Shown: one piece after another, positions 42,939 through 49,665 of the stretch
How positions within the stretch are numbered: the stretch's first letter is position 1
How the letters are laid out: each line of letters opens with the position of its first letter
Source of the DNA: Richelia sp. SL_2_1
GTDB taxonomy: Bacteria > Cyanobacteriota > Cyanobacteriia > Cyanobacteriales > Nostocaceae
Reading direction: 5' to 3'
Length of the DNA: 49,665 bases
Assembly: GCA_012033205.1 (NCBI GenBank)
Contig: JAAUSO010000032.1
Span: forward strand, 1-49,665
Program-made: the position numbers and the translations under genes
The notes under the pieces: generated by a model
What the model was told of the DNA's origin: nothing
Seen by the model: the letters and a program-made list of their open reading frames with translations, nothing else
Databases searched by the model: none

Positions 42939-44114
42939 TCAACCATACTCCCGTCCTCGCCACTGTCGCGGGGTGCTGAAGGCTGACAGAAAAATCCGTA
43001 AAACTGCTAAGGGGTCTGCTATTGGTGAAAGCCAAAATAACCAGCCCCCTTTGGTTTGACTAAAATCGTAGGAGGGTGCGATCGCAAACAGCATCAAGAA
43101 GCGGATTACTAGTAAAAATAGGTTCAACCATAGCAGAAGGAGAGGGGGGGAAATGGAGGGAGAAGGAGAAAGAAATAATAGTAAAGGCACAATTATTAAA
43201 GGTAAGCCTTGTACTGCGGCAAGTAACCATAAATCTCCCCAAATTTGAGCGCGTGAGGATGCATCTTTGAGGTCAAGGCTTCTTCCCCATTCTTTCCAGG
43301 TTTCCGCTGCTCCTTCATACATCCGTACTTTCAGCACTTTCGCTCCATCTAAGAAGCCGACTTTAAACCCTGAAGCTGCAATCTGTCTTGCTAAAGTCAC
43401 ATCATCGCAAAATGAACTTTTAGCACTGGTATAACCGTTCACTTTTTCTAAAACTGCACGGCGACAGAGAAAACATTGCCCATTAGCCATTACCCGCTCG
43501 GATGCTTGCGTATTTACACCAGCAGGATTAAATCTGTAAAGTAGCGTAATTAACAACGCTGGTTGGAGTAAAGATTCACCGGGATATTTGAGAATGAATC
43601 TGGGAGATAGGGAAATTAAATCGTAATCTCCCGCACAAGCAGCTTTAACTAAACCAGCTACTAAGCCGGGATGAGGTTGAGTATCGGCATCCATTCCCAG
43701 AAACCATTCACTAGTCGCAGAAGTATCTAAAAAGCCATTGTGTAAAGCCCAAGGACGACCTACCCAGTCTGATGGTAGCGCGTCGTCAGTGATCAAACGA
43801 AACCGGGGGTCTTTCTCAATAGTTGCTTTTACCAAGTCGCGGGTACCATCTTGAGAATTGCTATCTACAACGATGATTTCCCTGACTTCATAACTTTGTC
43901 TGCTTAAACCAGTTAGTAAAGGAGTAATACGTTCTACTTCGTTAAGAGTCGGAACGACTACGCTAACAGTCCCCAAAAGCTCCGGAGTGGGACTTTGGGG
44001 TTGAATCGGAGATTGACGAAAAGGTCCTTTGAGTAGACGCGACAGCAAAATAAAAACTGCTGGTACCTGAATCAGTAAAATTAAAAGCGAGATGCCGCTT
44101 AGAAGCTCCTGCAT
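42939..44114 (-). CDS. cruG: Carotenoid 2'-O-glycosyltransferase (GT2 family)
   Basis: A 391-residue membrane-bound GT2 enzyme that attaches a sugar to the 2'-hydroxyl of myxol-type carotenoids. An N-terminal helix (ISLLILLIQVPAVFILLS) is followed by the GT2 domain: VVVPTLNEVERI, IIVVDSNSQDGT, LGMDADTQPHPG (the DxD-type site) and SFCDDVTLARQ; further helices lie near the C-terminus. It is 22 bp downstream of the carotenoid hydratase gene cruF, the same pairing known from other cyanobacteria making myxoxanthophyll, which supports the name. Confidence 0.85.
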   Translation of the reverse strand: MQELLSGISLLILLIQVPAVFILLSRLLKGPFRQSPIQPQSPTPELLGTVSVVVPTLNEVERITPLLTGLSRQSYEVREIIVVDSNSQDGTRDLVKATIEKDPRFRLITDDALPSDWVGRPWALHNGFLDTSATSEWFLGMDADTQPHPGLVAGLVKAACAGDYDLISLSPRFILKYPGESLLQPALLITLLYRFNPAGVNTQASERVMANGQCFLCRRAVLEKVNGYTSAKSSFCDDVTLARQIAASGFKVGFLDGAKVLKVRMYEGAAETWKEWGRSLDLKDASSRAQIWGDLWLLAAVQGLPLIIVPLLLFLSPSPSISPPLLLLWLNLFLLVIRFLMLFAIAPSYDFSQTKGGWLFWLSPIADPLAVLRIFLSAFSTPRQWRGREYG

Positions 44115-44136
44115 TATTGACCACTGTATTTTATCG

Positions 44137-45051
44137 TTACTTCACAGCAACTTTGAGTGAAGCTACCGCAACCTCTGAAGCTGTATTTTCCACTCCATCA
44201 ATATAAGATGTTGGTGCGCTAGAACTTCTCAACCATAAAGTTACGGCAGGAACAACACCCAAAATTAAACCCAAAGAAACTGGGACTATGAAACCATCTC
44301 CCAAACTTAATCCCGCTGCAAAAGTAAAATTACTTAGGTAAACAATCAGAGGTAAAACTAATTGCGACCGCCATAATTTAATTGGGGTATTTCCCCATAT
44401 CAAAGCCGCGACACTCATAAACAATGCACTAGTACCGAACCAACCAAGATAATTTTGGTAAGGTGTTCCAAAGAAAGCTCCCGGAGTTTCCCAATACCAA
44501 AAAGGAAAAGCAGTTTGACTCATCGCTGGTTCAAGAGCAAAATCCCAACTGGTGAACAGTAAAGCACCAATGGCGATCGCTCCAATATGACGTATCAAAC
44601 TTGGTTTTTCTGTCACCTTCAAACCGCTGCGAGCAATTAAGTAAGCTGACAAACCCACATAAAACCAAGATAAAGGTATCGTAAACGGAACCAAACCCCC
44701 AATTTTATAACCCAAACCGCTTAGATAACTATAATCGCCGAAAGGAAAACCAGTACTAGTTCCTAGTAATTCGCTGCCAACTGATATGAAAACAGAAGGC
44801 ACTAGAAAACCCAGCCAACTACGCCATCCTAATACCCGACACGCATAAATTGAAACGGCGAAGATTCCAAAAATAATATCTACCACACCACCATTAGCCA
44901 TACTCAACTGCATGGCTGTTTCTCCTACATTTCCAAAACTCAAAATCATTTTGGCGTTAGGTATGACCAACATAATACCTATCAGTCCAAAAACCTTCGC
45001 CAAAACATGACTTATAAGGCAGACCCGCTCCGCAATCACAGATTCTCTCAT
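44137..45051 (-). CDS. cruF: Carotenoid 1',2'-hydratase
   Basis: A 304-residue polytopic membrane protein (about seven to eight hydrophobic spans) of the CruF/DUF422 family, which adds water to the 1',2' double bond of gamma-carotene-type carotenoids in the route to myxol glycosides. Conserved stretches include EXXGTSTGFPFGDYSYLSG-like GTSTGFPFGDYSYLSGLG, FALEPAMSQTAFPFWYWE and GAFFGTPYQNYLGWF. Followed by cruG in a likely operon. The ATG at 45051 follows a 370-bp gap that should carry the promoter. Confidence 0.88.
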   Translation of the reverse strand: MRESVIAERVCLISHVLAKVFGLIGIMLVIPNAKMILSFGNVGETAMQLSMANGGVVDIIFGIFAVSIYACRVLGWRSWLGFLVPSVFISVGSELLGTSTGFPFGDYSYLSGLGYKIGGLVPFTIPLSWFYVGLSAYLIARSGLKVTEKPSLIRHIGAIAIGALLFTSWDFALEPAMSQTAFPFWYWETPGAFFGTPYQNYLGWFGTSALFMSVAALIWGNTPIKLWRSQLVLPLIVYLSNFTFAAGLSLGDGFIVPVSLGLILGVVPAVTLWLRSSSAPTSYIDGVENTASEVAVASLKVAVK

Positions 45052-45424
45052 GATAATCCCTTAACAATATATGATAAGCCGCAACCTAGCTGATATCAGT
45101 TTACAAATGTTTAAGAACATATTTAAGCATTTAATCAATTTGTTATAAAGTCCTGCTTAGTTCCTTTAATTAAATATCATAAGGTTCCCGTTCTCGCTTC
45201 AATAAACATAGAGTTATAGTTTACGGCATCACAGCCAAAATCTGAAGTAAAATAAATTGTCCTGCATGGAAACGATGGTATGAATAGTTACATACTACCT
45301 GAGTGAGATACTTGATTTATATTGCAATATATCAGATATAAATTTACCATTTCTCTCCATGGACAAATATATAGATATTTTGTAGATAGTTAAAAATTCA
45401 ATTGGTAATTCACCTGACATAGTT
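45052..45424. other. 373-bp divergent gap between cruF and a membrane-protein gene
   Basis: AT-rich, presumably carrying both promoters. The pieces TTGCAATATATCAGATATAAAT and ATATATAGATATTTTG are AT-rich promoter-like, but no defined operator, repeat or structure was seen. Confidence 0.45.
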
Positions 45425-45871
45425 ATGATGTCTATTATTAAAAGACTTCCTTGGCTTTCTCTCGGACTTGTACTACTGACTTACAGTGTATTTGGGTGGA
45501 TATTATCTCAAAAAAACCTGCCAATATTTCTATGGGTATTAATTATAATTGGTGGGTTATTTTTAATTGCAGCCTTAACTACTCCTTGGTCAAAAACTAC
45601 CAAATATTTTCATTTTTTATTTAACACAAAGCTGAAAAATTTTGGGTTAGCTGTTTTAGGTGCTTTTCTATTCTTTCTTATTTTTGCCCGCTTCCGAATT
45701 TTTCTGAATATCTTGCTAATGTTTAGCGCAACCCTTTTAGTCAGATTAGATTTACAAATAGCCAGATTTAAACAAATACAAGCCTTCTGCTTTACTTCCG
45801 TTTTTTCAATAACAGGTTTGATATTAGGATTTTTATTGCATCAATTAAGTTTATTAATTGGTAATTGGTAA
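45425..45871 (+). CDS. Conserved cyanobacterial membrane protein
   Basis: A 148-residue integral membrane protein with four to five hydrophobic segments and little else (LPIFLWVLIIIGGLFLIAAL; LAVLGAFLFFLIFARFRIFL). I recognise it only as a lineage-conserved type often of unknown function. The last residues (LIGNW) and the stop are encoded in a TTGGTAA tandem repeat. No motif suggests an activity. Confidence 0.75.
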   Translation: MMSIIKRLPWLSLGLVLLTYSVFGWILSQKNLPIFLWVLIIIGGLFLIAALTTPWSKTTKYFHFLFNTKLKNFGLAVLGAFLFFLIFARFRIFLNILLMFSATLLVRLDLQIARFKQIQAFCFTSVFSITGLILGFLLHQLSLLIGNW

Positions 45872-45910
45872 TTGGTAATTGGTAATTGGTAATGGGGAAT
45901 TGGTAATTGA
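45856..45910. repeat. Heptamer tandem repeat (TTGGTAA), seven units
   Basis: TTGGTAA units begin inside the last five codons of the upstream gene, giving it a TAA stop, and go on with variants for about 50 bp. A TCCGTGAAATCCGTGAAATC duplication follows at 45927. Confidence 0.9.
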
Positions 45911-46012
45911 TAACTAGTAATTAAATCCGTGAAATCCGTGAAATCTCTTTTAATCCATGGTCGAATTAGAGTTTTTAAATCCAGTTAAATACAAAAAATA
46001 AATACAAAAAAT

Positions 46013-46035
46013 AAGACGAGCAAAACACCCGTCCT
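46013..46035 (-). terminator. Intrinsic terminator of the rplU-rpmA operon
   Basis: On the minus strand AGGACGGG and CTCGTCTT pair (two G-U pairs) around a TGTTTTG loop and are followed by ATTTTTTG and TATTTATTTTTTG: a stem plus T-tract about 30 bp after the rpmA stop. Confidence 0.75.
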
Positions 46036-46066
46036 AAGAATATATTTAATTAAATCCAAATCGGAC

Positions 46067-46354
46067 TTAAGAAGCAACAGTTGCCGTCTCAGGCTGAGCC
46101 GCACTTGCATAAACGCTAACTTTCTGACGGGTTTTACCTTTTCTTTCAAAAGCGACAACACCGTCAATCAAAGCAAACAAAGTATCATCTTTACCGATAC
46201 CGACATTGTTACCGGGGTGATATTTTGTACCGCGTTGACGCACCAAAATATTTCCAGCGCGAACGGTTTCACTACCGAAACGTTTTACACCAAGACGCTG
46301 AGCATTAGAGTCGCGTCCGTTACGAGTACTACCTGTTCCCTTCTTATGAGCCAT
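46067..46354 (-). CDS. rpmA: 50S ribosomal protein L27
   Basis: A 95-residue L27. The N-terminus [20 protein letters not shown] is the classical start that reaches into the peptidyl-transferase centre; [20 protein letters not shown] follows as expected. The C-terminal tail after VYAS is a short Ala/Thr extension, as in other cyanobacteria. Second gene of the rplU-rpmA operon, 143 bp downstream of rplU with an AGGAGTT tandem repeat in the gap, and followed by a terminator. Confidence 0.96.
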   Translation of the reverse strand: MAHKKGTGSTRNGRDSNAQRLGVKRFGSETVRAGNILVRQRGTKYHPGNNVGIGKDDTLFALIDGVVAFERKGKTRQKVSVYASAAQPETATVAS

Positions 46355-46381
46355 AATTTTCTCCTTTTGATATTTAATGTA

Positions 46382-46430
46382 AAGTTAGGAGTGAGGAGTT
46401 AGGAGTTAGGAGTTAAGAGTTAAGAGTAAG
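46382..46430. repeat. Heptamer tandem repeat (AGGAGTT/AAGAGTT)
   Basis: About six units between rplU and rpmA on the plus-strand reading. The repeat contains AGGAG on the opposite strand of the genes, so it does not give rpmA its ribosome binding site. Confidence 0.8.
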
Positions 46431-46497
46431 AATTTATTACTTACCATCTCCTTGTCTCCCCCGAACCTCATCCCCTTGTCTGCTGATACCCTATGTC

Positions 46498-46897
46498 CTA
46501 TTCTTCTGCAACAACTTCCGCAGTTACGGCTTGCACGGGTAATTCTTCAGCAACAGTTTCAGCAATGGCGATCGCCGTACCATTCATACTAATGGAATCA
46601 ATCATCAAACGAGTGATTTCTTGACGATGACCTCGTTTTTTGCGGGTTTTCTTTTTCGGCTTCATCTTGTATACCAAGACTTTGCGACCTCGATAGTGCC
46701 GCATCACCGTTCCTTCTACTGTTGCTCCCGACACCAGAGGTTGTCCTACAGTAATTTCACCGTCGTGATGCACGAAGAAAACTGTATCTATAGTAACTTT
46801 ATCGTCCGGTTCGTTGTGCAGTAATTCAATATCGTAAAAAACGACCTGGCTCAACTTTTAATTGTTTTCCGCCAGTTTCAATAATTGCGTAACTCAT
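46498..46897 (-). CDS. rplU: 50S ribosomal protein L21, one-base insertion in the frame
   Basis: L21 of the large ribosomal subunit. The true start is the ATG at 46897, preceded by AAGGAT, reading [20 protein letters not shown], the standard L21 N-terminus. The next residues should be YDIELL, which lie one base out of frame: the A6 run at 46836-46841 (T6 on the coding strand) has one base too many. Removing it joins the parts into 132 residues, including [13 protein letters not shown] and [12 protein letters not shown]. Because L21 is needed for growth or nearly so, this is best read as a sequence error. Confidence 0.92.
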
Positions 46898-46914
46898 TTA
46901 TTTATCCTTAAGGT

Positions 46915-47010
46915 TGCCGTACAGGTAGCTGGCTCTAAATTCTTCAAAACGCATTGGTATCGCGTCTTTGCGAATTTGTATAACCAGCTTTTACAATGTG
47001 CCTACCTGAT
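46915..47010 (-). promoter_or_regulatory. Structured 5' leader of rplU, possible ribosomal-protein autoregulation site
   Basis: On the transcript, CAGGTAG (47008 to 47002), then AGCTGG (46989 to 46984), can pair with the unbroken CCAGCTACCTG (46932 to 46922), giving an 11-bp stem with a bulge of about 12 bases in the first arm; the loop of about 50 bases is enclosed. The stem ends about 25 bases before the rplU start. Long-range leader stems are a hallmark of ribosomal-protein autoregulation, and an L21 leader is known in Firmicutes; equivalence is inferred. Confidence 0.5.
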
Positions 47011-47252
47011 CCGAGCAGGAATTAGATAGCCGACAGACAATCATACTATTATCACGGCGCATTTTGCAAATTTTAGGTTGCCTAATCTTGATGGGGAAGG
47101 TGGATGTTAAACTCACAAAGGTGGATTTTGACAGTGTAGATGCGGTTGAAACCGCCGGATAAATTTCTTACTTTTACTTTTACGTTTACAACTTTTACTT
47201 ATATAACAGAGAGATTATTGATATTGATAAAATCTATTTTTTGCAATCGAAT
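47011..47252. other. Gap with a partial REP-like element (47128-47165)
   Basis: Between the rplU leader and the nucleotidyltransferase gene. TGTAGATGCGGTTGAAACCGCCGG is the palindromic module of the REP-like family in inverted orientation, without its inner hairpins. The AT-rich rest should hold promoters for both divergent transcripts. Confidence 0.6.
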
Positions 47253-48344
47253 ATGAAAAGAATAGAAGTAGAAGCGAGAACCATATTTGTAGGCTTAGCG
47301 GGAAGTCACGGTTACGGATTAAATCGTCCCGATTCCGATTACGATTGGAGGGGTGTATTTATTGCTCCTAAACAATATTATTTGGGATTTGATAAAGGTA
47401 TCGAGCAAAAAGATAACGGTTGGAAGGAACCGGGAATACATTCTTTTTTAGATAATAGCCAAGATACTGTTATTTATGAGCTGAGAAAAGTTATCCAGTT
47501 ATTAGCAGGAGCAAACCCCAATGTTTTAGAATTATTGTGGTTAAGTGAATATCCAGTTTTAACACCAGTTGGACAGCATTTAATTAATCATAGAAAGCTA
47601 TTTTTGAGTAAAAAAGTTAAGCATACTTATTCTGGTTATGCTTTTGCTCAAATCAAAAAAATAGAAACCCATCGTAGATGGTTATTAAATCCACCCCAAT
47701 CTAAACCATTACCATCAGATTTTGATATAGAAAATGAAACACCTTTAGCAAAAGAAGAATTAAACGCTTTTCTAGAATATCTCTATCTCTTAATTAGGGG
47801 TAAAATTGAATTTTTAGAAGAAGCAGAACAGCTTTACAAATTATTAACGGCGGATATCGACTTCAAAGGAATGTTAAAACAACATCCTTTACCAGATGAA
47901 ACTTTAGAAAAAACTCAGCTATTTACTAATAGTCGTAAAGACTTTATTCGGTTACTACAAAAAAGTCAGAAATATCAAGTAGCCTTGAGAGAATGGCAAG
48001 CTTATCAATCATGGAAAGAAAATAGAAATCCTCAAAGAGCAGAAACAGAAAAATTATCTGGTTATGACCTCAAACACGGGATGCACTGTATTCGATTATT
48101 ACGTAGTGGCTTAGAAATATTACGTACTCAAGAAGTCATTGTAGACAGAAGAAAAATCGGTGATGCAGCAGATTTAAAAGCAATCCTTAATGGTGAATAT
48201 TCTTATGAAAAATTAATGCAAATGGCAGAAGATTTAGTAGTTGAAATGGAGAGAATTTATCAAGAATCAGCTTTACCCGACAAACCAGATTTAGAACATA
48301 TTAATGATTTATGTATAGAATTAGTAGAAATGCAAGGATTTTAA
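47253..48344 (+). CDS. Nucleotidyltransferase-superfamily protein (YcgL-like)
   Basis: A 363-residue protein with an N-terminal polymerase-beta-type nucleotidyltransferase domain: GLAGSHGYGL (14-23) and DSDYDWRGVF (27-36), the GS and DxD metal-binding motifs. The remaining 250 residues are mostly helical (RHxxHRRWLLNPPQ, SGYDLKHGMHCIRLLR). It resembles the predicted nucleotidyltransferases found in prophages and in RNA-repair-like loci; target unknown. The ATG at 47253 is chosen over a TTG at 47241. Confidence 0.85.
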   Translation: MKRIEVEARTIFVGLAGSHGYGLNRPDSDYDWRGVFIAPKQYYLGFDKGIEQKDNGWKEPGIHSFLDNSQDTVIYELRKVIQLLAGANPNVLELLWLSEYPVLTPVGQHLINHRKLFLSKKVKHTYSGYAFAQIKKIETHRRWLLNPPQSKPLPSDFDIENETPLAKEELNAFLEYLYLLIRGKIEFLEEAEQLYKLLTADIDFKGMLKQHPLPDETLEKTQLFTNSRKDFIRLLQKSQKYQVALREWQAYQSWKENRNPQRAETEKLSGYDLKHGMHCIRLLRSGLEILRTQEVIVDRRKIGDAADLKAILNGEYSYEKLMQMAEDLVVEMERIYQESALPDKPDLEHINDLCIELVEMQGF

Positions 48345-48380
48345 TCAATTAGCAGTTAATCCAGATGCAGGTATATCAAT

Positions 48381-48989
48381 TCAAATCTTAAATAATGAAT
48401 AAATAAAATAAAAATAAGTCTCTCTCATCAAAAATTGAAATTGACTTTTAAAACTACGGTAGCGGGTAGTTGGTGTAGGGGCAGGATATACATCCATTCC
48501 TAAATCTTGCGCCATTAATACAGCCCGTTTGAGATGTAAAGGGTCGCTAACAATTAGAAATTTACCTTTACTTAATTTATTCTCAACAGCAACTTTCCGC
48601 GCATTGATTAAATTTTTTCGCGTAGTTTTAGATTCAGTTTCGACAAATATATCTGTTTCTTTTACGGCTTGTTTCACAGCATAACGTTTACCAACCATAG
48701 CTTCAGAGAGTTCGTTACTTTCACCAACACCACCTGTAAAAATAATCTTGCGAACATCTCCGTTTTTATAAAGATTAACTGCATGATTAATTCGTTCTCG
48801 GAAAACAGGAGATGGTTCCTCACCCCAAGCAGCGGCTCCTAAAACAATTGCAGCTTCAGCTTTGATATTATTACTTTCATTACCGTAGATATAAATACTA
48901 AAGGCTGTAGAGGTAATACCTAATAACAGCGCAGATACTACAGCTATTACAATAAAATTAAGCCATAATTTTTGGAAATATTTATTCAT
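48381..48989 (-). CDS. YdcF/SanA-like protein (DUF218)
   Basis: A 202-residue membrane-anchored DUF218 protein. One N-terminal helix (about residues 10-33) precedes the soluble domain: AIVLGAAAWGEEPSPVFRERI (48-68), VRKIIFTGGVGE, ESKTTRKNLINARKVA and FLIVSDPLHLKRA. In E. coli, SanA/ElyC proteins affect envelope permeability and peptidoglycan; the cyanobacterial role is unknown. Convergent with the nucleotidyltransferase gene, 36 bp apart. Confidence 0.87.
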   Translation of the reverse strand: MNKYFQKLWLNFIVIAVVSALLLGITSTAFSIYIYGNESNNIKAEAAIVLGAAAWGEEPSPVFRERINHAVNLYKNGDVRKIIFTGGVGESNELSEAMVGKRYAVKQAVKETDIFVETESKTTRKNLINARKVAVENKLSKGKFLIVSDPLHLKRAVLMAQDLGMDVYPAPTPTTRYRSFKSQFQFLMRETYFYFIYSLFKI

Positions 48990-49225
48990 AGTAATTGGAT
49001 ATTAAGCATAGGAAAAATTGATAAACTCGTCGGTATATTTTGATTTTCTGTCAATTATGATTAAAAGGGTATGAGAGATTGGACATTGGAAACTGATAAT
49101 TTCAAACTTCTGATTCCCAAGCTCAGCATGAGAACTAGCGTTTGGACGCTCTGCCTCTGTTTGAAACTGGTGCAAGAGGTGAAGTAGATTAAATTTATAG
49201 CAGTTTTATAAATACATCACTCAAA

Positions 49226-49603
49226 ATGCAAATTACTCAATGTTTGCACACAGCAATTATCATTACTGACTTAAATCGCGCCGAGCATTTCTATGGAGAA
49301 GTACTAAAATTACCTAAAATAGAGCGCTCGCGAAATTTCCCCGGTAGTTGGTATCAAGTCGGCAAATATCAATTACACCTGATAGTAGCATCTTCACTTC
49401 CCAAGCATCCCCAAAATGAAAAATGGGGACGCAACCCCCACATTGCTTTTTCAGTTTCCGACTTAGATGCCGCTAAAGAGCGGTTATTAAATTATAACTG
49501 TCCGATTCAACCAAGTGCTTCTGGTCGTCAAGCTTTATTTACCCAAGACCCAGATGGGAATATTATTGAGTTATCAGTGGTACAGTTAACAGTTGACCTT
49601 TGA
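49226..49603 (+). CDS. VOC (glyoxalase/bleomycin-resistance) family protein
   Basis: A 125-residue protein of the vicinal-oxygen-chelate fold, likely a dimer. HTAIIITDLNRAEHFYGEVL gives a metal-ligand His; NPHIAFSVSDLDAAKERL and FTQDPDGNIIELS (Glu) complete the set. Members include glyoxalases, dioxygenases and resistance proteins; nothing here decides which. The last four codons (TVDL) and the TGA stop are made by the start of a CTTTGAC tandem repeat. Confidence 0.88.
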   Translation: MQITQCLHTAIIITDLNRAEHFYGEVLKLPKIERSRNFPGSWYQVGKYQLHLIVASSLPKHPQNEKWGRNPHIAFSVSDLDAAKERLLNYNCPIQPSASGRQALFTQDPDGNIIELSVVQLTVDL

Positions 49604-49665
49604 CCTTTGACCTTTGACCTTTGACCTTTGACCTTTGACCTTTGACCTTTGACCTTTGACCTTTG
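49586..49665. repeat. Heptamer tandem repeat (CTTTGAC), at least ten perfect units, runs off the window
   Basis: The 7-bp unit CTTTGAC is repeated without change to the window end. The array begins in the VOC gene and provides its stop. Its full length is not known. Confidence 0.95.

Noticed and set aside
49586-49665. Possible CRISPR array at the window end
   Set aside because: The repeat unit is 7 bp with no spacers; it is a simple tandem repeat. No CRISPR array was seen anywhere in the window.

Overview
The window is AT-rich chromosomal DNA from a cyanobacterium, most likely a filamentous, heterocyst-forming type (Nostocales; a Rivularia/Calothrix-like genome is my guess, not proven). Evidence: an NDH-1 CO2-uptake cluster (ndhF-ndhD-cup), the carotenoid pair cruF-cruG, a cyanobacterial-type Mrp antiporter operon (C-D-E-F-G-A'-B), RNase HI with a cyanobacterial C-terminal extension, many HIP1 octamers (GCGATCGC), and many intergenic short tandem repeats with a 7-bp period, a known hallmark of heterocystous genomes. 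No tRNA, rRNA or CRISPR array was seen.

Layout. 0-5.3 kb: nucleotide and shikimate housekeeping genes (dcd, thyX, a redoxin, a hypothetical gene, aroA), a degenerate transposon-like repeat and a DUF559 nuclease-like gene. 5.3-10.6 kb: minus-strand operon ndhF3-ndhD3-cupA for inducible CO2 uptake. 10.9-18.6 kb: mixed genes (Nudix, arginase-family ureohydrolase, two Uma2 proteins, MtfA-like peptidase, VanZ-like protein, GNAT, cyclic-peptide-type ABC exporter) separated by palindromic repeats. 18.8-22.7 kb: the Mrp operon. 22.7-23.9 kb: over 1 kb without an intact gene, holding a possible pseudogene. 23.9-25.2 kb: divergent persulfide dioxygenase and ArsR-type regulator. 25.2-27.5 kb: a small accessory island (solo IS1595-type zinc ribbon/HTH protein, an unknown membrane coiled-coil protein, REP-like repeats). 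27.7-31.7 kb: hemerythrin, DUF2993, DUF2231 and MlaE-type genes. 31.9-38.6 kb: lipoxygenase, GH13 amylase with a starch-binding module, and a secreted seven-repeat protein. 39-45 kb: a truncated domain, GST, monooxygenase, phosphatase-like protein, rnhA, cruG, cruF. 45.4-49.7 kb: a membrane protein, the rplU-rpmA ribosomal operon with a structured leader, a nucleotidyltransferase, a YdcF-like protein and a VOC protein.

Two points matter most for a reader. First, several genes that should be intact (rplU, ndhD3, mrpD) are each broken by one-base length changes, nearly all in homopolymers; because rplU is normally essential, these look like sequence errors rather than true pseudogenes, and I give the reconstructed gene limits. 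Second, the intergenic space is crowded with at least four repeat families (heptamer tandem repeats, a modular multi-hairpin REP-like element, an AGAAGTCGGG stem-loop element, and transposon-like inverted repeats), and several supply the stop codon or last codons of the adjacent genes. I did not find a clear previously undescribed multi-gene system; the best candidates for new biology are the modular hairpin family, the rplU leader, the variant lipoxygenase, the secreted repeat protein and the 26-kb unknown membrane protein.
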